A stretch of DNA of 64,000 nucleotides from Treponema saccharophilum DSM 2985 (GTDB lineage: Bacteria > Spirochaetota > Spirochaetia > Treponematales > Treponemataceae): contig NZ_AGRW01000042.1 of the NCBI RefSeq assembly GCF_000255555.1, positions 1-64,000 of the forward strand. The letters run 5' to 3'. A model generated the notes under the pieces. The model made no database searches. It had not been told where the DNA came from and was given only the letters and a program-made list of their open reading frames with translations. A program made the translations under genes and the position numbers. Each line of letters starts with the position of its first letter. Position 1 is the first letter of the stretch. Positions 17,261 to 24,574 of this stretch are shown piece after piece.

Positions 17261-18787
17261 TCACGCGATGCGAATCTTGTCGAATTCCGAATACGGTTCG
17301 AGCATCTGGAGCATAAAGTCGTAAGGCGTCATTGATTTCAAATCTCCAGAAACCACGTCCTCGAATATGGCAGCGGAGGCTCCGCTCACGAGTTTTACGC
17401 CTTTCTCGTTTTGCGTCACAGGAAGATGCGCGCTCCGTGCGGCGACGTTCCAGAACACGATTTCTGGAAGTTCATAGCCTGCGTGCTCGAACTTCTTTTT
17501 GATGAATTCAAAAGAAGAATCCGTTGAAGAGCAGCAGTCGAATTCCATGTCGGAAACAATCAGAATCCGCTCAATCATTTCCTCTTTCGGAATTTCCGCA
17601 TTTTTTGCGACGTCAAGAATGAGCTGGTAGACCTTTGCAATATCCGTGTTCGAAACGTCGTCGAATTTTTTTATGAAGTCGAGCTTCTTTTTTAAACTGT
17701 CGCAGTTTTCGGGAATCTGAATCAGCTCCGGCTTTTCGCTGAAAGTGATGAAGCTGTTCTTGTACGCGCCCTCAAGCTGCTCCGCAAAAAGAAGAGCCAG
17801 CGACGTTGCGATGTTGATTGGCGAAGGCTCGCTCGTCCTGTACATCGAGCCGGAACCGTCGCGGACTACGATTGTCCTTGAGTCGAAACTGCCGCGCTCG
17901 AGAGATTTCCAGCTGGCTTCCAACGGAAGTTCCTGTTCCTCTGTCAGACGCTCTGCGTTCCATCTGGTGAAAGGCTCGACAATCTGGTAGGGGTACAGAG
18001 TTTGCGTGTTGAGTTTTACCATCTCCTCTTCGGGAATTTCCTCGCCGCGGGATTTTTTTTCCTGCTGCTCGACAACTTTGTTCAGAAATTCCTTGTAGCG
18101 TTTTTCGTCGTTGCGCATGAAAGCCTTTCTGTAGCGGAGCATCGCCTGGCTCGGCTGTTTTGAGTAGTCGAAGGTGTAGTCCTTGCGGCGAAGGTTGTCC
18201 TCGATTATTTTGATTTCCCTGCGAAGTGCGGAACAGAGTTTCCTGTATTCAACCGCCTTCATTCCGAGCGCCGCCATCAGGATTTTTGCGTGCGCGACAC
18301 TTTCTTTCGACGACGTATTGATTGAAGGAAGCCACTTTCCGAGGAGACTTACTTCTTCTTTGTTCTCCATCGCTTTCCGGTCTTTCTCAATCTGATTTTT
18401 TATCAAAGCGATTGCTTCGTCCTGCGCTGGCGTTCCGAACAGAACTAGAAGGTCGTCGTAGCGGCCGTATTCAGGAACCGCGCAAACGACCTGTTTTGCC
18501 ACGTCCGGAGAAAACTGGGACAGTTCCTTCAAAAGTTCTCGGAAACTGTTTCTCTCTCCAAGTCCGCCTCTGATGTTTCTCATGTAAAAAAGAATCTTGA
18601 TTGCGAGTAGAGGATTCTCGGCGTAGGCTTTTGCAAAAAGTTTTTCCAAATCGGGAAGATTCCGTCTCATTCCGCCGCACAGCGAGAAGAAATCAAGGCA
18701 GGCCGAGCCCGAAGTTTTGTAGGCAATGTCGCCGTTTTCAGTTCTGGTGTGATTCAACAACTTGCTGATTGCTTGCAACGCATTCAT
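17261..18787 (-). CDS. DUF2828 Ro60-like protein with vWA domain
   Basis: 508 residues. The N-terminal half contains the DUF2828 hallmarks SACLDFFSLCGG (about 28-39) and the repeat-like helices around IKILFYMRNIRGGLGER (64-79) and VPEYGRYDDLL. The C-terminal half is a von Willebrand A domain with a MIDAS motif DGSGSM (Asp310, Ser312, Ser314) and later IVSDMEFD. Helical repeats plus vWA is the plan of Ro60/TROVE proteins, which bind Y RNAs and misfolded RNA. The ATG at 18787 follows GGGAGG; the longer frame upstream is noncoding RNA sequence. A tRNA-like structured RNA lies directly upstream on the same strand, which supports an RNA-binding role. Family membership is fairly sure; Ro60-like function is inferred. 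Confidence 0.8.
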   Translation of the reverse strand: MNALQAISKLLNHTRTENGDIAYKTSGSACLDFFSLCGGMRRNLPDLEKLFAKAYAENPLLAIKILFYMRNIRGGLGERNSFRELLKELSQFSPDVAKQVVCAVPEYGRYDDLLVLFGTPAQDEAIALIKNQIEKDRKAMENKEEVSLLGKWLPSINTSSKESVAHAKILMAALGMKAVEYRKLCSALRREIKIIEDNLRRKDYTFDYSKQPSQAMLRYRKAFMRNDEKRYKEFLNKVVEQQEKKSRGEEIPEEEMVKLNTQTLYPYQIVEPFTRWNAERLTEEQELPLEASWKSLERGSFDSRTIVVRDGSGSMYRTSEPSPINIATSLALLFAEQLEGAYKNSFITFSEKPELIQIPENCDSLKKKLDFIKKFDDVSNTDIAKVYQLILDVAKNAEIPKEEMIERILIVSDMEFDCCSSTDSSFEFIKKKFEHAGYELPEIVFWNVAARSAHLPVTQNEKGVKLVSGASAAIFEDVVSGDLKSMTPYDFMLQMLEPYSEFDKIRIA

Positions 18788-18800
18788 TTTTTTGCCTCCC

Positions 18801-18896
18801 AAAAAAAAATTGCCGCCGGCAAACAAGATTCTTGTATGGAATCGAACCATTTTACACCGTTGATTGCTGTTTGAATCTTTAAATTTTGCCGGCGGC
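18801..18896 (-). ncRNA. T-loop hairpin and terminator before the DUF2828 gene
   Basis: Read on the minus strand, GCCGCCGGCAAA (plus 18885-18896) pairs perfectly with TTTGCCGGCGGC (plus 18812-18823), then AAGATTC pairs with GAATCTT inside it. At the tip is ATGG-TTCGATT-CCAT (18836-18850), a 7-nt loop of exact tRNA T-loop type. Nine T residues follow the outer stem, so it is also an intrinsic terminator lying 13 bases before the DUF2828 ATG. It may be the 3' part of the Y-like RNA, a second Y-like RNA, or an attenuator of the protein gene. Confidence 0.7.
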
Positions 18897-18900
18897 ACAA

Positions 18901-19011
18901 GGCACATTTTTTTTCCTAGTGCTCTACCTTCTGAGCTACAATCCGCAAAAGCGAACTGGCGGGGGTCGAACCCGCGACACCTGGGTCGGTAAAAGTTTTG
19001 CTGTCAGTGCC
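18901..19011 (-). ncRNA. Y-RNA-like RNA with circularly permuted tRNA module
   Basis: On the minus strand GGCAC (19007-19011) pairs with GTGCC (18901-18905), and CC-A-GGTGT pairs with GCACT-A-GG further in. The head is, in order: T-arm GCGGG-TTCGACC-CCCGC (18959-18975); AGTTCGC, loop TTTT, GCGGATT (18940-18957) pairing as a 7-bp acceptor-like stem; then D-arm GCTC-AGAAGGTA-GAGC (18921-18936). The D-loop keeps the A14, G15, G18G19, A21 pattern and the T-loop keeps TTCGA, the residues that form a tRNA elbow. There is no anticodon arm; the long stem takes its place. Bacterial YrlA Y RNAs are known to mimic tRNA in this way and to lie next to Ro60 genes. Confidence 0.75.
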
Positions 19012-19018
19012 TTTATGT

Positions 19019-19048
19019 TTTTTACTTTACCACGAGTGATTTGGACAA
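19019..19048 (-). promoter_or_regulatory. Promoter for the Y-like RNA
   Basis: Minus strand TTGTCC (19043-19048), 18-base spacer, TAAAAA (19019-19024). The predicted start falls at about 19011-19014, where the closing stem GGCAC begins. Confidence 0.55.
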
Positions 19049-19218
19049 TCACGGAAAAAAAGGTGCGAAAATGAATGCGATGCTTTTAAATATTCAACGC
19101 TTTTTAGCAGAAGATGAATTTCGTGAGCCAGTGCAGGACGAAAATGGCGATGCAGCAGCCCATGAGGACGTATGTCGATATCCTCTTGACCTGCGGTTTC
19201 TTTCTTGAAGAAAAAAGC

Positions 19219-19258
19219 AAACGGATTCTTCACTTGTTTTGCGAAGAATCCGTTTTTT
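19219..19258. terminator. Duplicated MCP terminator
   Basis: 13-bp stem AAACGGATTCTTC / GAAGAATCCGTTT with T-runs readable in both directions; identical to 20822-20861. Confidence 0.8.
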
Positions 19259-19278
19259 TGTTGCGGAAACGCCGGCCG

Positions 19279-19502
19279 CTAGACCGTGAACCTGTCCACC
19301 TGCTCGCCGATGTCGCTGATTGACTGTTTCATCACGCCTGTGATGTCGCCCAGAGCTGAGCCTGCGTCGTTAATCTTGCCCGCGTTCAAGCTCATCTGGG
19401 ACATGCTTTCTTTGATTGTGTCGGTCTCGTTCTGGAGGGTGCCGACATCGTCGATAATCGTCTGTGAATTCGCCGTCATCTTTTTGGACGCGCTCTGAAC
19501 CT
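19279..19502 (-). pseudogene. MCP C-terminal fragment
   Basis: Encodes the final ~74 residues of the chemoreceptor at 20882, ending [11 protein letters not shown], with one or two substitutions (ALGDITGVM against ALGDIAGVM). It has no start, and homology stops abruptly at 19502. A duplication scar rather than a gene. Confidence 0.9.
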
Positions 19503-19655
19503 ACCGCCTGCATTATGCGCCTCCTAATTTTTGTATGTACATTGTGTATTCGTACCGACAAGGAAAAACTGTCAAGTGCCGTTTGAACTGCTATACTATG
19601 GTGAAATTCGAAATAACTGAATTTTTTAGATAGTCATATAATTAGGAACACTGTT

Positions 19656-19892
19656 ATGAATGAATTTTTCGGAAAGGATAGGGCGGATGACTTGTTTTTG
19701 ATTCAAATCCGCTTGTTTCGTCTTGCTCAGGCAAAATGGAATGTCGACGAAGAAAAATGCAGCAGCATTTTCAACAAGTACAAGGTCTATGATTATATTG
19801 GGACTTGCTATGATTTTTTTCACATTCAAGGTGATGATGCAAATCTTTTGGACATCGAATCTTATCTAGTGAACAATGGAGCGGCAATATGA
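19656..19892 (+). CDS. DUF3791 family protein
   Basis: 78 residues with the DUF3791 pattern: FLIQIRLFRLAQAKWNVDEEK, then YKVYDYIGTCYDFFHIQG, and a C-terminal LLDIESYLVNNG. These small helical proteins are repeatedly found beside DUF3990 genes and are thought to act as their partner or antitoxin. Its stop overlaps the start of the next gene (ATGA). AT-rich. Confidence 0.8.
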   Translation: MNEFFGKDRADDLFLIQIRLFRLAQAKWNVDEEKCSSIFNKYKVYDYIGTCYDFFHIQGDDANLLDIESYLVNNGAAI

Positions 19893-20461
19893 TTTTGACT
19901 AATGGAATAACGCTGTACCATGCAAGCTACAAACCTGTAGAAAAAATAGATTTGTCGCTTTGTGCTGCCGGAAAAGATTTTGGAAAAGGATTTTATGTTA
20001 CGACTGACTACAAACAGGCTTGTCGTTTCATAAGGACTTCAATTGGAAAGGCGTTGAAAAATCATGTGGCAGATGTGAAAAGTGATACCGGATATGTTTC
20101 TGTGTTTGAGTATGGACAGAATTCGTCCACTGAGGTCAATTACTATGAATTCAGTTCTGCAGACGAGAATTGGATCCACTGCGTGGTTGCTCATAGAAAA
20201 TTCGGTATATTAGATGGCGAGCTTGAGAGATGGAGAAACTACGATATCATCGCGGGGAAAATAGCAAATGATTCGACAAACCAGGTTCTTACGGCTTATA
20301 TAAATGGATTTTATGGTGAAGTCGGTTCGTATGAGGCAGATGAAACTGCCATCAAATTCTTGTTGCCGAACAAGCTTTCCGACCAAATATGTTTCAGGAC
20401 GGAAAAGGCTCTGGCAAATTTGACTTTTAAGGATTGTAAAATCGAAATACTGGAGGGATGA
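19889..20461 (+). CDS. DUF3990, ADP-ribosyltransferase-like protein
   Basis: 190 residues. LYHASYKPVEKIDLS near residue 9 and GKDFGKGFYVTTDYKQA near 28-44 match the His and Tyr motifs of ART-fold enzymes as seen in DUF3990; the final acidic residue cannot be placed with confidence. Such proteins have been proposed as toxins or effectors that modify RNA or protein with NAD. It overlaps the DUF3791 gene by 4 bases and is followed one base later by a third small gene with a GAGGG site, so the three form one unit. Confidence 0.75.
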   Translation: MILTNGITLYHASYKPVEKIDLSLCAAGKDFGKGFYVTTDYKQACRFIRTSIGKALKNHVADVKSDTGYVSVFEYGQNSSTEVNYYEFSSADENWIHCVVAHRKFGILDGELERWRNYDIIAGKIANDSTNQVLTAYINGFYGEVGSYEADETAIKFLLPNKLSDQICFRTEKALANLTFKDCKIEILEG

Positions 20462-20462
20462 C

Positions 20463-20675
20463 ATGGTGTTGAGCAAGTATGAATACAGCATGGAGCTTCT
20501 TGCGGCAATGGCTTGCAAAACGATTGCGGAGCGGCATAAAATCGCGCCTATAGTTGCGTTTGATAGTTTTATAAAATCGCAGACCGCAAAAATGCTTTTT
20601 GATGAGAGAACCGCTTTTTGGTGCAATGGTCCTGATTACATCGCAGATGAATATGAGCGTGAAAAAACAATATGA
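20463..20675 (+). CDS. Small conserved-looking partner of the DUF3990 module
   Basis: 70 residues, SKYEYSMELLAAMACKTIAE then FDSFIKSQTAKMLFDERTAFWCNGPDYI. The pattern recalls small proteins encoded with DUF3791/DUF3990 pairs, but I cannot name the family. The ribosome site GAGGG lies in the 3' end of the preceding gene. Probably the second antitoxin-like member of the set. Confidence 0.6.
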   Translation: MVLSKYEYSMELLAAMACKTIAERHKIAPIVAFDSFIKSQTAKMLFDERTAFWCNGPDYIADEYEREKTI

Positions 20676-20806
20676 ATCCTGCCGCCTCTTCATTCTCCTT
20701 TCCCCGATTCGCTTGAACGCGAAAAAAATGATAATCTTTGTGCATGAACCAGATTCCTTCTCCTTCGCGAAAGCGGCTCGTGACCCTTTCGCAGATTCTT
20801 TCCTAG

Positions 20807-21105
20807 CTTGAAGAAAAAAGCAAACGGATTCTTCACTTGTTTTGCGAAGAATCCGTTTTTTTGTTGCGGAAACGCCGGCCGCTAGACCGTGAACCTGTCA
20901 ACCTGCTCGCCGATGTCGCTGATTGACTGTTTCATCACGCCTGCGATGTCGCCCAGAGCCGAGCCTGCGTCGTTAATCTTGCCCGCGTTCAAGCTCATCT
21001 GGGACATGCTTTCTTTGATTGTGTCGGTCTCGTTCTGGAGGGTGCCGACATCGTCGATAATCGTCTGTGAATTCGCCGTCATCTTTTTGGACGCGCTCTG
21101 AACCT
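20807..21105. repeat. 299-bp direct repeat, right copy (within MCP gene)
   Basis: Partner of 19204-19502. This copy is continuous with the rest of the MCP coding sequence, so it is the original. Confidence 0.95.
20822..20861. terminator. MCP terminator
   Basis: 13-bp stem AAACGGATTCTTC / GAAGAATCCGTTT just downstream of the MCP stop, with T-runs on both strands. Confidence 0.8.
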
Positions 21106-23038
21106 GCCGCGTGCTGTCCTTCATCTGTGAAAGCGCGTCGGTGATGAGCGTCGAGCCCTCGCTCTGCTCCTGCATAGCGGTCTTAATCTGATGGACAAGC
21201 GTGTCGGTTGAGCGGACTTCGCTTGCAAGGTCGGCAAATCCCTCGACGCCCTTTTCCGTAGCCTCGACGACTTCCTTAATCTTGCTCTGAATCTCGGAAA
21301 GCTGCTCGCCGATTGTCGCCGACTGCTCGCTCGACGTTTCGGAAAGCTTCCTGATTTCGTCGGCGACGACCGCAAATCCCTTTCCTGCCGCGCCCGCGTG
21401 CGCCGCTTCGATTGCCGCGTTCATCGCGAGGAGGTTCGTCTGCTCAGCGATTGATGCGATAACCGCGTTCGCCTCGCTCAGAAGGTTCGACTGGTTCTCG
21501 ATTTCGCTGATTTTCTGCTGCAGCGCCTCCTGCGATTTCGCGCCGTCCTCCGAGCTTTTCGCAATCTTTGCGAACGAGGACGCCATCTTGTCGACGGAGC
21601 GGTTCACCTCGCTGATGTTTCCGACCATCTCTTCGACCGCGCTCGACGCTCCCTCGACGCTCTCGCTCTGGGTGCCAATCAGGTTCTCGAGCGACGTTAT
21701 GTTTTCCAGGATGCTTTCCACGTTTGCTGACGTCTGCTCGACGCAGGAGCTCTGGCTTCTCAGGTTGCCGTCAAGGGCGTGTATTCCGCCCGTGATGAGC
21801 TCGATTGCGTCCATGGCGGCTGCCGTCGTTCCGCCGAGCTTTTCGCCCGCGAGCGAAAGCGAAGATTTCGAATGCTTCATGCTGCCGATAAGGGCCTGCA
21901 GTTTTTCCGAATAAAGGTTGAAGCTCTCGGCAACTGCGCCGATTTCGTTCTTTTCGTTGATGTTCAGCCTGTTCGAGAGGTTCCCGTGTCCCTCCGCGAT
22001 TTCCTGCGCGTTCTTGCTGATGTCGTCTGCCATGTTTTTGAGCGGGCTGAGTTTCCTTTTCATAAAGAACGCAGTCGAAAGCGCGAAGAACAAACCAAGG
22101 ACGACGCAGATGATGAGCGATTGCGTCATCGTCTGCATGAAGCTTTTGTTGACAGTCTTGAGCGGGCAGCAGACCACGATTTCGTAGTCCGTTTTTTCGT
22201 TGATGATGGATTTCGTCAGGTAAAATTTGTTGTCCATCATGATTTTGCCCTCAGTCTCATTTGTCTTTATGTATTCGGCAAGCTCGGGAATGTCGAGGTC
22301 GTTGATGTTCTTGAATGCCGCGCTCCTGCTTCCCGTGTCGGCAAGGATGAACCCGTCCTTCTGGAGCATGACGACGGAAGCGCCCTCGCCGAAATCCAGC
22401 GTGGAAAGAATGCTCGTCAGCTTTTCGAGAGAGATGTCAAGCCCCGCGTTTCCGAGAAAATTGTTGTCGAAATCCGTGACGCTGCACACGATGCTGACGA
22501 CCAGAGTGCCGCTCGTCGTTTTGTACGCGCTCGTGATTACGGGATTTCCGCCGCCGTTCGTGGCGTCCTTGTACCACTGGCGGCTTCTCGGGTCGTAGCC
22601 TCCCGATTTTGAGTGTGAGAGGTTCGTCGCGTAGCCGCCCCATTTCGTGCCGAAAAAAACTTCCGACGTGTCCTTGTCGATGTTCGAGAATTCCTGTGCC
22701 GTGGCGCGGATTTTCAGCTCCGTCGGGCTTTTCTCGTATTCGGAAATCTGAATCGTTCCCGTCTCGTTTATGAACGAATGGATTGTTTCGTCAGCAGATT
22801 TTACAGACTCCGCTGTGCAGAAGAATTTGACGGAATCCTCTTTTGCCGTGAAAAAGATGTTGATTGAATTGGAAAAATCTTTCAGGACGTTTTCCGCCGA
22901 CGTGTAAAAGTCGTACATCGCCTTTTTCTCAAACGAAAGTCCTACGACAATTTGCGAAATGCCGATAACCAAAAGAATTATAATGAACTCGCTGAGCGCG
23001 AATTTGCCTGCCAGTGACATTTTTTTTCGATGTTTCAT
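20882..23038 (-). CDS. Methyl-accepting chemotaxis protein
   Basis: 718-residue chemoreceptor. TM1 spans about 12-35, followed by a periplasmic dCache-type sensor with [12 protein letters not shown] and [18 protein letters not shown]2 at about 305-325, a HAMP-like region, and a long cytoplasmic coiled coil with the signalling tip [20 protein letters not shown] near 545. A GGGGGA ribosome site precedes the ATG. The ligand cannot be read, although the dCache YxxxxW/Y...T layout often binds amino acids. The last 299 bp are duplicated at 19204, and a FliM-like gene lies divergently upstream. Confidence 0.95.
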   Translation of the reverse strand: MKHRKKMSLAGKFALSEFIIILLVIGISQIVVGLSFEKKAMYDFYTSAENVLKDFSNSINIFFTAKEDSVKFFCTAESVKSADETIHSFINETGTIQISEYEKSPTELKIRATAQEFSNIDKDTSEVFFGTKWGGYATNLSHSKSGGYDPRSRQWYKDATNGGGNPVITSAYKTTSGTLVVSIVCSVTDFDNNFLGNAGLDISLEKLTSILSTLDFGEGASVVMLQKDGFILADTGSRSAAFKNINDLDIPELAEYIKTNETEGKIMMDNKFYLTKSIINEKTDYEIVVCCPLKTVNKSFMQTMTQSLIICVVLGLFFALSTAFFMKRKLSPLKNMADDISKNAQEIAEGHGNLSNRLNINEKNEIGAVAESFNLYSEKLQALIGSMKHSKSSLSLAGEKLGGTTAAAMDAIELITGGIHALDGNLRSQSSCVEQTSANVESILENITSLENLIGTQSESVEGASSAVEEMVGNISEVNRSVDKMASSFAKIAKSSEDGAKSQEALQQKISEIENQSNLLSEANAVIASIAEQTNLLAMNAAIEAAHAGAAGKGFAVVADEIRKLSETSSEQSATIGEQLSEIQSKIKEVVEATEKGVEGFADLASEVRSTDTLVHQIKTAMQEQSEGSTLITDALSQMKDSTRQVQSASKKMTANSQTIIDDVGTLQNETDTIKESMSQMSLNAGKINDAGSALGDIAGVMKQSISDIGEQVDRFTV

Positions 23039-23340
23039 ACTGTATCCCCCGGAGTGAAAGTAAAATCTGACTTTTTATTATAAGATATGTCCGTATAAAA
23101 TGTTGATTTAATAGTCGCGGACAAAGAAAGTTTTTATTCCGCTGCGATTCGTACAGAATCTTAGAATATCATTTATACCTCAACCAACACTGTTTTTGAC
23201 GGCGCTCTAGTATACTGGTTTTCATTTCAAGAAGCTATTGCCCGAGGCGCTCTTCAGCCGTTTTTCTTTCATGAAAAAAATTGCCCCGGACGCGCATGTT
23301 GTCCTATAATTAAGGCAAGGTATGCGGAGCGGAGGAGAGA
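23039..23340. other. Divergent intergenic region MCP / FliM-like
   Basis: 302 bases. A TATAAT-like box on the minus strand near 23080 could serve the MCP; TTGCCC (23281) and TATAAT (23305-23310), 18 bases apart, suit the FliM-like gene. Nothing else recognised. Confidence 0.5.
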
Positions 23341-24036
23341 ATGACGGAGATGCTTTCGAAAAAAGAGGTTGCGGAGATGCTTTCGAAGATGGAGGGGAGC
23401 GGCGGCGGAACGCGCGTTTCCAACGGGGATGTGTCGGAGGCTTCGAGGCGGCTCGTCCGCGATATGGGCGCGTATTTTTTTTCGGCGCTCGATGTCCCGT
23501 GCTATTTCGGGAACGGAATCGGGGGCGCGGATGTGGACAAAATCGATTTCGGTGACTTTATCCGCTCGATAAATTCGCGCGCGATTCTTACGTCGGCTTC
23601 GTTCGGGGGCGTGCGGGCTTTTGCGGAAATCGACCCGCTCCTTTTCGGCGCAATGTTCTATGACCGGGCAATCAGCTTCCTGAACGGCGAGCTTGAGGAT
23701 GCGTCCGGCGAGGAAGAAAAGTTCATTGAGCGCCTTTTTGAGAAAATCGAGCGGAGCGGGTTCCATGAATACGGAAAAAAGCAAATCGCGGAGATGGAGC
23801 GCACCGCGACGAAACCGGTTCTCCTCATTCTCCAGCGCGATTTCTCCGCGTTTTTCGATGTTCCCGTGCCCGATGATTTTCGTACGGTGCAGTATCCGTC
23901 CGAGTTTTCGGAAATCATCGCGCCCGAAACGTCCGGCGTGCTGATTTCGGTTGAAAGCAAAATCGGCGAAAGTTCCGGTTTCGTGGAATTTTTCCTGCCC
24001 GACACGCTCCTGAAAAAAAAGAGCGGAAATTCGTGA
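23341..24036 (+). CDS. FliM-like protein lacking the SpoA domain
   Basis: 231 residues. It begins MTEMLSKKEVAEMLSKMEG, resembling the CheY-binding N-terminal motif of FliM (LSQxEIDxLL), followed by a FliM middle-domain pattern: RDMGAYFFSALDVPCYF, DFGDFIRSINSRAIL and AFAEIDPLLFGAMFYDRAISFL. Normal FliM is about 330-350 residues and ends in a FliN-like SpoA domain that sits in the C-ring; here nothing SpoA-like remains. A GGAGGAG site precedes the ATG. It may be a diverged accessory switch or CheC-like protein rather than the main FliM. A divergent MCP next to it supports a chemotaxis link. Confidence 0.65.
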   Translation: MTEMLSKKEVAEMLSKMEGSGGGTRVSNGDVSEASRRLVRDMGAYFFSALDVPCYFGNGIGGADVDKIDFGDFIRSINSRAILTSASFGGVRAFAEIDPLLFGAMFYDRAISFLNGELEDASGEEEKFIERLFEKIERSGFHEYGKKQIAEMERTATKPVLLILQRDFSAFFDVPVPDDFRTVQYPSEFSEIIAPETSGVLISVESKIGESSGFVEFFLPDTLLKKKSGNS

Positions 24037-24064
24037 GATTTTTTTAAAAAAAAGTATTCGGCTA

Positions 24065-24094
24065 TTGACAAAAAAAACGAAGATACTATATAAT
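24065..24094 (+). promoter_or_regulatory. tRNA-Leu promoter
   Basis: Consensus TTGACA (24065-24070), 18-base spacer, TATAAT (24089-24094). Confidence 0.85.
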
Positions 24095-24105
24095 CTTTCT
24101 CATTC

Positions 24106-24187
24106 GCGGGGATGGTGGAATTGGTAGACACGCTAGCTTGAGGTGCTAGTGGCGCAAGCTGTGCCTGTTCAAGTCAGGTTCTCCGCA
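24106..24187 (+). tRNA. tRNA-Leu (GAG)
   Basis: 82-nt class II tRNA: acceptor GCGGGGA / TCTCCGC, anticodon loop TTGAGGT, a variable arm GTGGCGCAAGCTGT, and T-loop TTCAAGT. The 3' CCA is not encoded. Confidence 0.95.
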
Positions 24188-24220
24188 ATACGGTTTCGGA
24201 TTTTTTTGATGCGAAACTTC

Positions 24221-24249
24221 TTGACAAATCAAGAAAATGAGACTAATAT
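24221..24249 (+). promoter_or_regulatory. tRNA-Lys promoter
   Basis: TTGACA (24221-24226), 17-base spacer, TAATAT (24244-24249). Confidence 0.75.
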
Positions 24250-24262
24250 AGTTCTCACTTTC

Positions 24263-24335
24263 GGGCGACTAGCTCAGCTGGTAGAGCAACAGACTCTTAA
24301 TCTGTGGGTCCGGGGTTCGATCCCCCGGTCGCTCA
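24263..24335 (+). tRNA. tRNA-Lys (CTT)
   Basis: 73 nt; acceptor GGGCGAC / GTCGCTC, anticodon stem-loop ACAGA-CTCTTAA-TCTGT, T-loop TTCGATC. No encoded CCA. Confidence 0.95.
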
Positions 24336-24343
24336 TTTTTTTT

Positions 24344-24415
24344 GCGGGAATAGCACAGTGGTAGTGCGCCACCTTGCCAAGGTGGATGTCGTGGGTTCGA
24401 TCCCCATTTCCCGCT
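24344..24415 (+). tRNA. tRNA-Gly (GCC)
   Basis: 72 nt; acceptor GCGGGAA / TTCCCGC, anticodon loop TTGCCAA, T-loop TTCGATC. Only 8 bases after tRNA-Lys, so the two are probably co-transcribed; a T-rich hairpin ACCCG...CGGGT follows at 24422-24440. Confidence 0.95.
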
Positions 24416-24574
24416 CTTGCGACCCGATTATTTCGGGTCTTTTTTTTGTCTTTCCGTAATTTCCTTCGGCCTTTTTCCGTGATGGGGAACGCCTCCATCA
24501 AACAGGGCGAAATCTACCGGAGAAAGCGCAAACGTGTTAAGCAAGCGCTTCAAAAGGTGTATAATCCGATTCAA

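Larger units (their letters stand above)
19204..19502. repeat. 299-bp direct repeat, MCP 3' end, left copy
   Basis: Identical in length and about 99% identical (three substitutions seen) to 20807-21105. It contains the last 75 codons or so of the MCP gene plus its terminator. The two copies bracket a 1.3-kb AT-rich segment. Confidence 0.95.

Noticed and set aside
18801-19011. T-box or other known riboswitch
   Set aside because: No T-box sequence, specifier loop or aminoacyl-tRNA gene downstream; the tRNA-like arms are in the RNA itself.
18886-19074. Possible small ORFs over the Y-like RNA
   Set aside because: They cut across a region explained by paired RNA structure and have no ribosome sites.
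19104-19203. Minus-strand tail reading KKPQVKRISTYVLMGCC and ending in a hydrophobic helix
   Set aside because: Looks protein-like but lacks a start codon and begins at the duplication boundary; at most a gene remnant.
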